Source: Casuarius casuarius
Taxonomy: Eukaryota > Chordata > Aves > Casuariiformes > Casuariidae
DNA: 64,000 nucleotides
NCBI GenBank assembly: GCA_003342895.1
Contig: PTFA01000092.1
Location: 1,334,717 to 1,398,716, forward strand
Reading direction: 5' to 3'
Under the pieces are notes generated by a model that saw only the letters and a list, made by a program, of their open reading frames with translations, searched no databases and was not told the DNA's origin. Positions 1-11,467 of this stretch are shown piece after piece. Numbering within the stretch: position 1 is the stretch's first letter; every line of letters begins with the position of its first letter. The position numbers and the translations under genes were made by a program.

Positions 1-1150
1 ACAGGTGAATGTGATCCCTTGAACAGAGGATCTGAGCTAATTCTTTTAATCTGACAACTTCAGTCCTCCATGTCCCCCACTGAGAACCAGGCCCCAGATC
101 CCTGCCAACCCCACGGCTGTGTCCGTTGGGCAGATCAGTGGTGGGAAAACAAGCAGAGCCAGTGCTCGCCTTTGGATGCACTGACCATCACAGCTAAATA
201 GGCACCAAGAGATGTCCTAGCTGTCCGTCAGGTACTAAAATGAGATAGGGGCAACTTCTAGACGAGGGGATGTGTGCGTGGGACAGCTGTGGCACGATCG
301 ACCGGCCCTAGCGTGAACTTGGGTTGTGTCCATCAGCCTTGGCTTGGCCCTGGCTCGAAAGGCAGCAGCGGGGCGCAGGGAGGTTGTCACAGCAAAGCTC
401 GGAGGAGGGCGGCATCTGTTTCTCTCCCTTTTTTTCCAGCAATCAGAGCAATGTGTTCTCCCTGCCAGCTCGGTTCCGCGGGGCTGGTTTTGACCTCCCT
501 AAGCCAGGGCTTTGTTGGATGAAAGCTGTATTCAAGCAAATTTCTGGGATGTTTACATGCACTTTCCTCTTTAACCATGAATGCCTCTGTCACTGTGGTC
601 TGTGTGTAATGTGCTCTTTTCAGTACTGTGCCTGTCTTGTGTCTCATCCTGACACCTTGCCATCCATGGATGTCTTCCACCCATTGAATTACAAAATCCT
701 GCAGCCTATCTCGTTGACTCCAACGGCTCTTGCTTTTCCGCACTAGCTGAGGATGTGTTATCTAGCACTGTAATTGAAAAGAGAATATATGCTCTATATC
801 CAACTGTTTCAACGGGATACTGCTACATATATGCAAATATATTCCAGAGGGTAAAGCATGTTTCCTATTACATGTCGGGGGGAATCTCCTTTAACGGGCA
901 GTGGTGTGTCTGTGCTCCTAACCCTCCGAATCTTGCCTGGGGTCGGGGAAGATTCTGCCTTTCACCAACAACCAGGCGATAGAGGAGTGCGTTCTGTTTC
1001 GAGCGGAATATATTTTCAAATTCTCTCTCTTTCTCTCTCTGTCGTTCTGTTTTTCAGTTGTTTCCTTCTGCAACTTTCTGACCAACTTTTCTCTACATGT
1101 TGCTTCATTATGCATTTTGCTGGTGTCTTTTTTCTTATTTACTTTGCCAG
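1..1150 (+). other. KCNQ2: KCNQ2 intron upstream of the cassette exon (partial)
   Basis: No codons of the preceding KCNQ2 exon (the end of helix C of the channel's C-terminal domain) can be found here, so that exon lies left of the window. The last 130 bases before 1151 are a long pyrimidine-rich tract with CT-repeat runs near 1023-1043, a secondary acceptor-like TTTTTCAG ending at 1058, and the real acceptor TTTGCCAG ending at 1150. A long, CU-repeat-containing tract of this sort is a typical binding place for PTB-family splicing repressors; that reading is inference. The rest of the stretch shows no exon or repeat I recognise. Confidence 0.7.
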
Positions 1151-1258
1151 GATAGATATGATTGTGGGTCCCCCGCCCCCTTCAACTCCCCGGCATAAGA
1201 AGTATCCAACCAAAGGACCCATGTATTCTTCTAAAGAATCTCCCCAATACTCGCCTAG
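1151..1258 (+). CDS. KCNQ2: KCNQ2 in-frame cassette exon, 36 codons (C-terminal C-D helix linker)
   Basis: This is an alternatively used exon of the Kv7.2 potassium channel. It is flanked by acceptor TTTGCCAG and donor GTTAGG. The first base completes an Arg codon (AG|G), 35 codons follow, and the last two bases AG begin another Arg codon, so the 108-bp exon keeps the frame whether included or skipped. The peptide begins IDMIVGPPPPSTPRHKKYP and ends ESPQYSPR. It is proline-rich and basic, with no predicted helix, and would extend the linker between coiled-coil helices C and D of the tetramerisation region. From memory, some mammalian KCNQ2 splice forms carry a very similar 36-residue peptide and KCNQ3 has a related STPKHKK segment at the same place. 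Middle residues (MYSSK) differ from the mammalian form I recall. The exon and its phase are seen directly; alternative usage is inferred from the phase and from the next exon starting with the parallel RVDQIVGRG. Confidence 0.9.
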
Positions 1259-2387
1259 GTTAGGATTCACCAAAATGCCGCTTTCTCTGGATTTTTGATT
1301 TGCTTAATGTCAAACCCCTTTCATGCCAGTTATATGACGGCATTGATCGCTTAGCAATGCAGCTTGCTAAATCGTGACTCAGAAGGGCTTGCTACACTGG
1401 ATACACTCTGATTTACTTTCAGGAATGGGCTCTCACACTACGCAAGCCAAAGGAAAAAAAAGAGACATTTGTACAGTCGTCAATAACCATCAGTTTCTTC
1501 AGTAGCATTTTTTGCACTTTTCTAGGTGTTTGATAGCAAAATCGTATCTTTTTATAATCTCATATTTTATCAGATTGTCCTCAAATGTAGAAAGATGGAA
1601 TATTTCCCAACAAAGCCAATATAAACTAAACCATCTACTTTCTGAAAGATGAAACACTTCACATCATATGCAAGGAAAGGAGCCTCTTTTGCAGCTCTTT
1701 ATACTTTGAAATGAGTTTATTTCAGTGGGCAAAGTAAGAATGAAGTGTTTTGTACCTGATAAATGTAGTGGTCTCTTTTTCTTGCTGATGCAACTCTACT
1801 GACCACAGAGAAAAGATTGTGTTAAAAACATTGCAACCATGTATTTGATGTTCGAAAGAAGATCCTGATTTTGCATGCAAAAAGGAAGCAGGAGTCAAAC
1901 CCAGCCCTCAATCAATAAGTGAGATTTTTTTCTCATTGCCTTTATTAAGTCCTCACTCTAGGTAAAACTGTGCCCCTGACTTGACTTTGAGAGGAGCGTG
2001 TTCTCCCCTAAGTGCCCGTTTGAGGGCATTCCCCAGTGAGGCTGGTCACTGGGGCCATGACAGGCAACTTGGGGCTCTGAATTTCAAAAAAGGGTCTATG
2101 TACGCTTGGAGCTGCATTTTCACCTTGTCTCAAAACCCCCGGAGCCCAGAGGCAGGTGCAAATATTTGACAGAAAGTCATCTTCCGTGCACAAATAATAG
2201 GTGGTTTTTAAATGCAGCAATCTTAGCCTCAGATATTTTTTCTAAATATACTTGTCCTCACTAGGAGCTAATACATGACAAATCTCTTGATTTTCATTTA
2301 AGCAGCTCTGAGTAATCTTCACCAAAGGAATGTGAGTAAAAAGAATATTGAAAGCTTACTTCTTGCCACTCAGCTGGCTCAAAGATT

Positions 2388-2414
2388 AAAAAAAAAAATA
2401 CATATATATATATA
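2388..2414 (+). repeat. A11 run followed by short TA repeat
   Basis: Eleven adenines are followed by TACATATATATATATA and then a short GA-rich run. This is an ordinary intronic microsatellite within KCNQ2. Confidence 0.85.
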
Positions 2415-5400
2415 GACAGAGAGAGAAAATTTTCCAGAAGCACCAAGCTTTATGCTTGGAAAAAAATGCTTTGAGAAACTGAGGAGAATGCATTTCTCCT
2501 CCCCCCAAATGATGAGACCCAAAACTAGTCTTTAAAAATGAAATAAATTTCTTATTTGTAGCAAAATTTTGATATTACAATAAAAATATGAATTCAGATG
2601 GATTTTGTTATATCTACCTATCAGGTTAGGTGTGCAGCAAGCCTTCATTAGAGGTGAGATTTCCATGTGAAACCTTGCACCTCGTACATGCTAGGAAGAA
2701 CTCCCATATAGCCTCAAACAGGAGTATTTATTCTACTCACTTCAGCTCTCTCATAGTTTCAGATGAATGTTAATGCCTTTTCTTTTCTTCTGTTTTTGCA
2801 GCTTCTAATGCTTACAGCCAGTTTAAAAACCTGTTTTTTACATGCCCACTAGGCTCCTGGGACATTAGGGCGTTTCCTTATAATTGCTCCCTTTTTTAAC
2901 AAATTTTCTGATATCTTCTTTACCGAGCTGTGGCTGAGAGGCTGCGAAAAGGCGCAGAGTACAGAAGGTTGCAGCAAAGGCCCCAGCGCGCTGCAGATGG
3001 CCGGGCCCTTCGTGTGCCACGCGGTACCCGGGCGCTGCACCGACCTCTCCCTTTTCGATTGCACTCCCCTGGTTTAGCCAAATGCTGCCCAAATCAGAAC
3101 AAAACATCCAGTGAGGGAAGAGAAACAAAACCGAGTGATGTCCCTGAGCTATCTCAGCCCCGGGGGCTGCACCAAGGGCCCAGCTCAACCGAAAGGTTTA
3201 TGTGGATAACTTGCAGCAAAGGCAGCTGGATGCTAATGTCTGTCCGCGGCCGTAATTTGGCTGGAGGTGTTTGCTCCATGCGGTACCCACAGAGAAGCTG
3301 GAGTAAATTCTCCTGTCTGACTGATTTAACACAGACCCGTTTTGAAACAGATGCAACCTCAGTAATATTTAGACATCAGATATTGGTCAAAACATGTCTA
3401 GAGCAAACTTTATTGCCAAATAAGAAGGTAAGTAGCCAGTCATGTGACCTGGATGAAGGGGGTTTGGCTTCAATGCTTGAATCGTGTACAAAATTATAAA
3501 AGAAAAAGAAAATGGAAAAGAATTGAATATATATTCCCAAACACTTCATTTTTATCTCATTTGAGCCGTTTGACCTTTTGATGTCTGCTTCTGGCCCAAG
3601 GGTGACATACTACACCTCTTTGCATGTACTGTTAGCATGAAGCATAATGAAGCATGAGAAAACCTGCACTGTGGCTGATGCAAGATTTGTTTTTATTTTT
3701 TGTATCATTAGAAAGAAGGAAAGATATCGAAGTCCACATCAAAGAACAACCCCCTTCTCTCTCCCTCCCAAACTAAGGGCACAGCAGAGTCTGTCGAAGG
3801 CAGCAGATGGTACAGTTCGTCATGCATCGTTAGAAATCTTTGAATCCTCTTCTGCCACAACAGGAAAAGTAGGGGGCCGATTCTTCCAAAGCCTCTGCTG
3901 AATTCTTCCCTACACATATGTGTATTTGACACAGCCAAGATAAGAGTTGGGAAGGCACAAGGCTCCCCACGGGATATAGTGCATAAGTGGGATTTGGCAT
4001 CTTTGGGAAGATTCGTGGTCCCTTGTCGCGCAGTAGGAACATACACTTTCCACCACTGCTTGCAGAGGTTGACTATGTTCTATCTTCATCTTTTGAACTT
4101 TGCTGCCCAATTTAGACAAAACCCCGAGCTCTTTTCTCATGGCTAAAAGGATCTCCTGCTCTTTGCTGACGGCTGTATCCTTGCGGTGCCTAGGTAGGCA
4201 GAGATGGGTTGGGATAGCACAGGGAAATTCCTCTCATCTCCTCTTTTATCAGACAAGGCACAAATGAAATCTCTGTACTTTGCTGAAGGTAGGAACACTC
4301 TCCTCTGGTTTCTAGCTTCTGCTGCGGGAAGCAAAGAGGAAGGAGACCTTGAGCCTGGTTTCTCCTTCTGCCCTGCTCATGAAGTGGGCCAGAAACCAAG
4401 AGAAGTGCTCGGTTCACCTTCGTTTGCCCCTCTCTACATTGAAGTCAGTGTTCTGCAGCTTTCCGCTGCGCTGTGCTCAGTGTGGACCGTGCCTCTGACG
4501 TGAGATCAGGTTCTCTGATTTCTTAGCTGCTGGAGATGACCACTTTAGCAGTCAGGATGGGCAAAAAGCATAGACATGAAGTGAATGGTCCTGCCAAGCA
4601 GGATTGCTCCTGCGAGACTGAAAGGCTCTGATATCAATGGCACAGGGGCAAGGGCTTCTGAATGCTTTAAGGATGAGGTCTGTGAAGGGCTTTGGCCCAC
4701 TTATATCACAGTAGGTCTACAGGCAAGTTGTGATCAGGCTCAAGGTGATGGAAGAAGTCAGCACTTCTATATAAGATACCAGTGATCACTCAATCTGTGA
4801 AGTGCCACCAGGTCTACTGTGCTTCACATGGGTCATGTGAGGCCCACTTGCCGCATAGCTCTTCTCTTAAGGACACAGAAGAGAGTAGAAATTCTTTGTC
4901 AACTTCTGCAAGATTAGAAATAGGGTTGCAAAAGAGTATCTCTACTATTATGATACACCACAGCATGGCTATGTTCAGGTTTACTCTCTCTGTTACAGTC
5001 TGTCCTGCCTCCCTTCTCTGCTCAGCAACTGTTGAAGGACATTTCATTCTCATTAGTGGACACGTTTCAGTGTTAGCACTGTGCTAGATGTGACACAAGG
5101 ACAGAGAACCCACTGTTTTTTCTCAGCCTTCCCAAATATCCAGTAGTGATAAGACTTTGGGCCTCTTTAAATGCATGTTCTTTGTTTTACTAGTCTACTT
5201 GCTTGTGCATACAGGAGAGGAGTTCGTACAGTGGCTCAACTACGCCTTGACTTGTGATTCCAAACCCAGGTAGCCCGAGGTATCCGATTTAATACCTCTT
5301 TGCTTACATAGTAACAATATTGTTGTAGGATTTCTTGTGATGTATGTCATGTCAGTAATTGCATTCCTTGTGGGGAGTTCCTGTAAATGTGAATAATATG

Positions 5401-6465
5401 CTTCTCCCATTACAAGAGAGAAATAAGGCATGCATATTCCTCACGCTTGTAATTATAGCACTTGGTGCTCCTTGTACTCCTGCGCTTATATTGCTAAGCA
5501 AAGGATCGAACATGACTTTTTAAATAGAACAGTATTCTGTCACATCCCTGCCCAAATGAAGTATCTTCTGGGATCAAAGATAAACTCTAAAATAATCGTT
5601 GGCTTGTATTTTCTGTCTTTGGTGTGCTATGTTCATCCACTCCGTCTCTTTGAGCCAGAGCTTCTGGTGGTGTAAACTGCTGTCACTCTAATATAAGCCA
5701 AGGGAGCCACACTGGTCTATACCCACTGATTTCTGTCCTTTTTTGTCAGCAGCGAACGTGTATTTTAAGGCCCCATTAAATGTAAAGAAACTAGATGGCA
5801 GTTTTGTTGGAAATGGCCTCACATCTCATTCCTTTCCTTGGTTTTTGTTTGTTCATTTTCCCTTGTCTGTCTGTGTTCAGCTCCTTCCTTTTCCTCCTTC
5901 TGGTGCATGGACCCATGGCCCACACGGCAGAACTGCATAAGAAGCATTTTGAGTTTTCCGCTCAAGAGACCTCAACTTGGTTTCAGTCAGATTAATTAAC
6001 CCTTTCTTCCCCTGCCACCCTTACATTTGGTGCATTATGCAAGAGTAAAGTTTGCCTGGCTTAGAATTAGCTTATAAATTGGGCTACCATTAAGAACACG
6101 TTCCAAGACCGAGTTGCTCTCCTGACTTTTGAAGGATCAAGAAGCTCCAATATTTACTCTCCAGAAAATCTAGATTTGATGCCTCAAAGAAAATTGACTT
6201 CCAGCCTCCAGTCCTGCTCTACCCTCTTTCCTCCTCTGTAGATGGAGCTATGTATCAACCCAGGTATTCCTAGACTGGGAACTAGGAACTGCAAATGTAA
6301 TGTGTAACTAAGCTAGTGCCAAACAATGTGCCCAGTAGCTTTGGCTACTGGTTTGACAGGTGTGTCTTCTGCTGTTACTGGCTGGAGTCCTGCTAATAGA
6401 AGAATTCTCATGATACAGCTGCAAGTTGATAAAAAAAGACAATTTGGTAATGCTTGGTACTTAAT

Positions 6466-6530
6466 GACCAAATTCGGCTCTGATGTAATTCCACTACAAC
6501 AGTTAGCATTACACCTGTTTGTTTGGGTCT
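6466..6530. repeat. Possible relic of an old palindromic (MITE-like) repeat
   Basis: The segment reads CCAAATTCGGCTCTGATGTA, then a short spacer with ACTACAACAG, then ATTACACCTG. This resembles the hairpin family in turtle and crocodilian DNA whose arms contain GCCAAATTCTGCTCTCAGTT and TTACACCAGTGTAA. The resemblance is from memory and I cannot name the family safely. A weaker piece (GTGCCAGATTTTATCTG) lies near 6757-6773. Confidence 0.3.
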
Positions 6531-6998
6531 TAGGGCAAGAGTCACATTTACTTGGACATGAGAATTACACATTTACACTTGCACTGAGGAGAGGAAACTG
6601 CTGCAGAGATTGAAAAAAACTCATTGACATATGCTAGGCAGAAAACTTGATCTTCCCCCAAAATAATAATTCCTCAGTACAAATAAAAAGTTAATTGATT
6701 TGGAAGAAAGCCAGTTAAAGAAACTCTTTGCAGTGGGTAAATTTACTGTGCATAATGTGCCAGATTTTATCTGTATAAACAGAAATGGATCATTTAAAAC
6801 TCTGCTAATACCGCTCTGAATTTTGCATCTAAATTAACACTTCAGTGCCACTCTGTGTCTGTAATTTGGAGTGTTAGTTGGGAGAGAGGCTGTCGCTTCA
6901 TCCCACGGAGGGGCGGCGAGCAGAGCCCTCCTTGCCTGCTGTCTCCGACTGACTCCAGGTCCTTTTCCGGGGGTGGGGGGATTTTCTGATCCCGCTAG

Positions 6999-7122
6999 AG
7001 TTGACCAGATCGTTGGGAGAGGATCCTCAATGACGGACAAGGATCGGACCAAAGGGCCGGCAGAGGGGGAGCTGCCCGAAGACCCGAGCATGATGGGCAG
7101 GCTTGGAAAAGTTGAAAAACAG
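6999..7122 (+). CDS. KCNQ2: KCNQ2 (Kv7.2) exon: C-D linker and start of helix D
   Basis: Constitutive exon of the voltage-gated K+ channel that, with KCNQ3, carries the neuronal M-current in the plasma membrane. The acceptor is CCCGCTAG and the donor GTACGT. The first base completes an Arg codon; 41 codons follow, starting VDQIVGRG, including [10 protein letters not shown] and ending [11 protein letters not shown]. These match mammalian KCNQ2 almost residue for residue as I know it. The last dozen residues start helix D, the C-terminal coiled coil that drives tetramer assembly and subunit choice. The helix continues into the terminal exon. The 124-bp length gives phase 0 at the 3' end, which joins exactly to the next exon. 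Confidence 0.96.
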
Positions 7123-7858
7123 GTACGTTGGGGCTGGAGGGGGGTCTTATCAGAGGGTATTGCATGTACTGTGTTGCTTTGATGGTTTTTTCCCCCCCAT
7201 GGGGATATTGCCATTCAGAAAAAAAGTAAGAGCTAAGAGTATCTTGAAAAAGAAGCAAGGAGGAAATTATGGAAGAGGACTAAATGTTGTAGAAACTTGA
7301 TGCTACTCGCAAAACAGATTTAGGCACTTTGGAATCTGTCTCTTACAGACTTGTTTTGTGAGCCTACCAAATGTCTAAATTATTTTTGAAAAACAGCTTT
7401 TGTTCCTTTTCCACGTGGGTGCTTTTGGACACCATACCCTTAAACAAGATGTGTTTCACATGTCTGTGAGCCTGACTGCTGTAGAAGGCGAAATTCCTCC
7501 CAGAATACAGGGCCGAGAAATCCCCATGACCATCTGAGCCCAGGCAAGCACCAAAGACTGTGAGGAGCCGAAAAGCACTAGAAGGATGTGATTGTCCTCC
7601 AGCTTTCCTGGAATTCGATGCATGTCACAAATATCACAGGAGCCTAAAGAAAACACTGCAAACAGGTGGAGAATTAGAGGTGGTTTCAGAGTAAGACAAT
7701 TAAATATTTACTGAAATTCCAGTTTGCTGTAGGTCAGTGTGGGCAGAGGTCGTCCAGACCCGTGTTTATACCTAGATGTGGCTGGAAGTTGTTTGTACAC
7801 AGGATGTCGGTTTGCTTCAACCAGAAGCGTGTAACACTGCAACTGTGGTGTTTTGCAG
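7123..7858 (+). other. KCNQ2: KCNQ2 last intron, 736 bp
   Basis: GT-AG intron with donor CAG|GTACGT and acceptor TTTTGCAG. It splits the coiled coil of helix D. Nothing else is recognised inside it. Confidence 0.9.
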
Positions 7859-8578
7859 GTTCAGTCGATGGAGAAGAAGCTGGATTTCCTGGTGAACATT
7901 TACATGCAGAGGATGGGTATCCCGCCAACAGAGACGGAAGCCTATTTTGGGTCCAAAGAGCCAGACCCAGCACCTCCCTACCACAGCCCTGAAGACAGCA
8001 GGGAGCACATTGACAAGAATGGCTGTATCATCAAAATCATCAGGTCCACCAGCTCCATGGGTCAGAAGAACTTCTCTGCTCCACCAGCCCCGACCAACAC
8101 ATGCCCACCTTCAACGTCGTGCCAACAGCAGGCCTACCAGCGGCAGAGTCACGGCTCCTCGCCCGTTGGAGACCCTGGCTCGCTGGTTCGAATCCCACCT
8201 CCGCCTTCACACGAGCGCTCCTTGTCAGCGTACAGTGGTGGGAACAGGGCGAGCATAGAGTATCTGAGGAACGAAGACATTACAACCAAACACCACGAGA
8301 GTGCCATGAGAGACAGCGACACGTCGATCTCCATCCCCTCGGTAGACCACGAGGAACTGGAGCGCTCTTTCAGCGGCTTTAGCATTTCCCAGTCCAAAGA
8401 GAATTTGGACATCCTTAACAACGGTTGCTATGCAGCCGTGGCCAAAATCAGACCCTACATTGCGGAAGGGGAATCGGACACGGATTCTGACCTCTGCACG
8501 CCCTGCGGCCCTCCTCCCCGGTCAGCCACGGGCGAGGGACCCTTCAGTGACATGGGCTGGTCGGCCCCCAGACAGTGA
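7859..8578 (+). CDS. KCNQ2: KCNQ2 (Kv7.2) terminal coding exon, 239 codons plus stop
   Basis: The exon encodes the distal cytoplasmic C-terminus of Kv7.2. Residues 1-20 of the exon ([20 protein letters not shown]) finish helix D, the tetramerising coiled coil. There follow the conserved TETEAYFG, a [11 protein letters not shown] stretch, a long low-complexity Ser/Pro/Gln region, and the conserved block [20 protein letters not shown] with [13 protein letters not shown]. Near the end (codons from 8459) is [11 protein letters not shown], the ankyrin-G binding motif that retains KCNQ2/KCNQ3 at the axon initial segment and nodes; its Glu, Ser and Asp residues are intact. The frame stops at TGA 8576-8578 after GWSAPRQ. 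Relative to the human protein as I recall it, about three residues are missing before the ankyrin motif, and the middle Ser/Pro region is the most diverged part. No frameshift or premature stop is present. Confidence 0.97.
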   Translation, partial: VQSMEKKLDFLVNIYMQRMGIPPTETEAYFGSKEPDPAPPYHSPEDSREHIDKNGCIIKIIRSTSSMGQKNFSAPPAPTNTCPPSTSCQQQAYQRQSHGSSPVGDPGSLVRIPPPPSHERSLSAYSGGNRASIEYLRNEDITTKHHESAMRDSDTSISIPSVDHEELERSFSGFSISQSKENLDILNNGCYAAVAKIRPYIAEGESDTDSDLCTPCGPPPRSATGEGPFSDMGWSAPRQ

Positions 8579-9258
8579 AGCCTCCTCGCACCCGCCGAGC
8601 CCAGTCCGAGCAGTGGCCAGCTGCCCACTCAAGCTGTCCACGCGCTGAACTTCTCAAGGGGATTGACAGCTAAGGTTTTCCTCCACCTAGGACATCCTTA
8701 GCTGGCGGATACGTTCTTGCAGGTTACTTTGGGGGGGAGGGAGCAGGTCCGAGCCTGCATTTGTGGAAGAGGCCACTGTGGTGAGCTAACTGGAGCCTTG
8801 GAGAGTCTGGATTTCTTTCATACTGTCTTTCTAAGATCACTAGGTGAAATTCCTTCATGGTGCAGGGTAGGCAATTTACATTTCTTCATAACCTTTTAAG
8901 ATGCAGGGCACAAATGAATGACTCGGCCAGGGCTTTTGGAGGTCACAGTAACTGGTGGCTGACTAATGTCACCGGTGATTACACCTTTACACATTTTGGA
9001 GTTGCAGAATGAACACCTGCTTGTTTCTGGCTTAGATTTTAGGTTATGTGGTAATTACTGGAGGACTGTTAGGCTATGATTCCTCGTTGACCATCAGGAA
9101 GGTGGTATAATTCCAATATAACACATGAAAATGTGAGGGCTGGTGGTTAGAGGTTGCAATGGGGGTGAAGCATAGTTGGGCTGTGGCCAGCGGTGCCGTT
9201 GTGGAGCCACAGCTGCACGGTGCCGGAGGGAGAGGACGATGTGTCAGATGTGGTCCCC

Positions 9259-9283
9259 GCGCTGCCGCGGGCTCGGTGCTGAG
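9259..9283. promoter_or_regulatory. Possible split REST/NRSF-like site
   Basis: GCGCTGCC (9259-9266) and GGTGCTGAG (9275-9283) resemble the two halves of an RE1 element read on the minus strand, with an 8-bp gap instead of the canonical 2 bp. REST is known to tolerate some widened spacings, and both flanking genes are neuronal. One half has a missing base, so this is weak. Confidence 0.2.
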
Positions 9284-10115
9284 CTCCGGCCGTTTGAAGC
9301 CCTGCTGTCCAGAGCAGTGCCCTTTTGTTGCAGTTTGCATTGTGCCTGAACACTTTTGCACACACTATGCCCCACGAAAATCTTCCCTTTCTTCTTCTGC
9401 CCTGCCAAAACTCTCACACCATGTCCTCGGGACTTCCTTCTGGTTTTGTTTTGATCCCTCAAGCTGAGTTAAGAGGTGCTTCTTCGTTTCTTCGTGGTCT
9501 TTTAGAAGCCTCTTACCTGTGCTTGCCCGCAAGTTGTGCCAATCCAAGTCTGCCCAGTTGCGTTGTTGTTAAAGTACTTTCTCTTGGCAAGATCATTGTG
9601 TCATTCCTGGGAACCCCAGCAGCGCGTTCAGCTGGGGGAAGGCAAGGGGAAAACGATGCTCAAAGTTTCTTTTGGGACCAAAACAAAGTCACAAAGTGAT
9701 CCTTTAACTATCAAAGACCTGTATAGGTTTTCTTTCTTTTTCTTGCAAGGGGATGGATTAAGAAAAAATCTGCCAGTGTGTTTTGGGATCCATCTCCCGG
9801 TCGGGGCCACCATGGCCAGTGTTGTGCCTCTGACTCCTCCCAGGCATCCACAGCCCAGATCCCGCGTGTGTTTTGTGCAGTGGAGTCAGGGCCGTGTCCA
9901 TGATTTCAAACCCCGTCTCTCCACATTGTCCCCATGTCGTAGCAAGAGCTTGTTAAGGATAGTTAGGTGACAACTCCATTTTGGTGTGGCCTTTGAGAGG
10001 CTGAATATTGACTTGCTTGGGGCGAAGGGAGAATCATGGAGTTTTTCTCCCCTCCAGTTTGCTTGGTGAGAGGCAGCAACCAGGGGAGACGTGGGACTCC
10101 TGTGACCCCTGGGGA

Positions 10116-10155
10116 AGAAGTATGTGCAGGAAAGAAGTATGTGCAGGAAAGAAGT
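10116..10155 (+). repeat. 17-bp tandem duplication
   Basis: The 17-base unit AGAAGTATGTGCAGGAA occurs twice in direct succession (10,116-10,132 and 10,133-10,149) with a 6-base start of a third copy. The copies are identical, which suggests a fairly recent slippage or local duplication. Confidence 0.9.
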
Positions 10156-10175
10156 CTGAGAGCTTGTAGACAGGA

Positions 10176-10181
10176 AATAAA
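10176..10181 (+). terminator. KCNQ2: AATAAA, possible proximal poly(A) signal of KCNQ2
   Basis: Canonical hexamer about 1.6 kb after the KCNQ2 stop codon. No strong GT-rich element directly follows, so its use is uncertain. Confidence 0.3.
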
Positions 10182-11467
10182 AATGTCCTTTCGCCCCAGT
10201 TAAGGACCAACACACAGCTCTTCACATGGGAGTGAGGAGTGGAGAAAGGCTCCGCATAATTTCTCCTGCCATTTTTTTCCATTCAGGAGGGGAAAACATT
10301 TTTCCTAGGGGGAACTTGGACTTCCAGTCCTGCTAGGTCCCTTCCTTCCCTTTCAGTCCTTTATCCCTTCTCTGCTTGTGCTCCCAAACTCCCTTTGGCT
10401 CCAGATTGCTCTCTGCAGAGTGAACGCAGTGATACACTTCCATAAAGAGAAAGCTTTCATTTTGGAGTGCAAAATGGTTGTAAATTGTGCAAATCTGCCC
10501 TTTGTGCATTGCGAAATGAGATGCCTTTTGGTAGAGCAAGAAATGCCAGCAGGTCCCAAGTCAGACTTGATGACATGTTTTCTAGTGACCCCGAGAATGG
10601 AAATGGCATTGGGTAAGGGAAGAAACCACATTGCTCCAGGCAGCTGCTCACTGCTGATGTTGCCCAAGTCAGAGCGAACAAGTGTTTGCCTTTGCACATG
10701 CAAGTGCAAAGTGCCTTTTGGAAGGCCTGTTGGAAATTTGGCACAGAAAGGTATGCTATAAAGGCAGTAACTCTAGCTGAGGGTGAGGATGATGATGTGT
10801 GATGCTGTTACAGCATAGGTACATGGCAGGATTTTAATATAGCCCCTGAGACTGGAGGCAAAGTCAACAGGACATCGAGGCACAGTTTCTGTGTGGTGCA
10901 ATTTTCATCATGTCCTAAATTTGAAGCCCCATTAACTCTATTTTGAATGCCCATTTACGGTTCTTATTGCAAAGTCCCTTTCCTTGTGTAGATGGTCTAA
11001 CACCCTTGCAAGCAGGTAATGCCACGCATGTGCATGTGTCCTGAGGCAAAGCAGTCCCACTGTATCCTCCCCACGTGCTGAAACCTGGCCGTCTTTTAAC
11101 TCATTTAAAAAAAAAAATCCAGATTCTTATTTCCCAGTCCTTTAAGGATTGTGTGTTCCCTCTTCAAGTAAATTAGTATGCTAGGATTTATAAAGTTCTC
11201 CTAATTTGTAATTTTAAAAGGCATTGGACTTGTCCCACAATCAGTGCTAATAGAAAACAGGTTTTGTGGATGTGTGGCACAGATTGTGTCTAGTTGTTGC
11301 AGATTTCACAGAGAATTTTTTTTGAAGATGTACGAAAAATTCCACCTTTTTCCCCAGCATCATTTCATAGATATTCTCACACGCACGCACCCCTCCATCC
11401 ACAACCACGTTATAAATCGTCACTTCTTATTCATCCAGACAAAAAGGCTTTAGCTGGATTTTTGGGT

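Larger units (their letters stand above)
1259..6998 (+). other. KCNQ2: KCNQ2 intron, 5.7 kb, between cassette and next exon
   Basis: The intron runs from donor GTTAGG to acceptor CCCGCTAG at 6998. If it is not removed, the open frame continues for 12 codons to a TGA at 1296-1298. A TGCATG (RBFOX-type motif) lies at 1872-1877 and AATAAA hexamers near 2542 and 2579. There is an A11 run followed by a short TA repeat at 2388-2414. A locally GC-rich patch occupies about 2930-3260, where open frames on both strands look like chance. Fragments at 6466-6530 and near 6767 resemble old palindromic repeats. No further exon is recognised. Confidence 0.75.

Noticed and set aside
1..10. ACAG|GTGAAT at the left edge as the donor of the preceding KCNQ2 exon
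   Set aside because: Only four exon bases would be present, and they do not fit the Ser-Arg codons expected at the end of that exon.
2930..3499. 189-codon open frame within the KCNQ2 intron
   Set aside because: It lies in a GC-rich patch, has competing frames on the opposite strand, and shows no domain or splice context.
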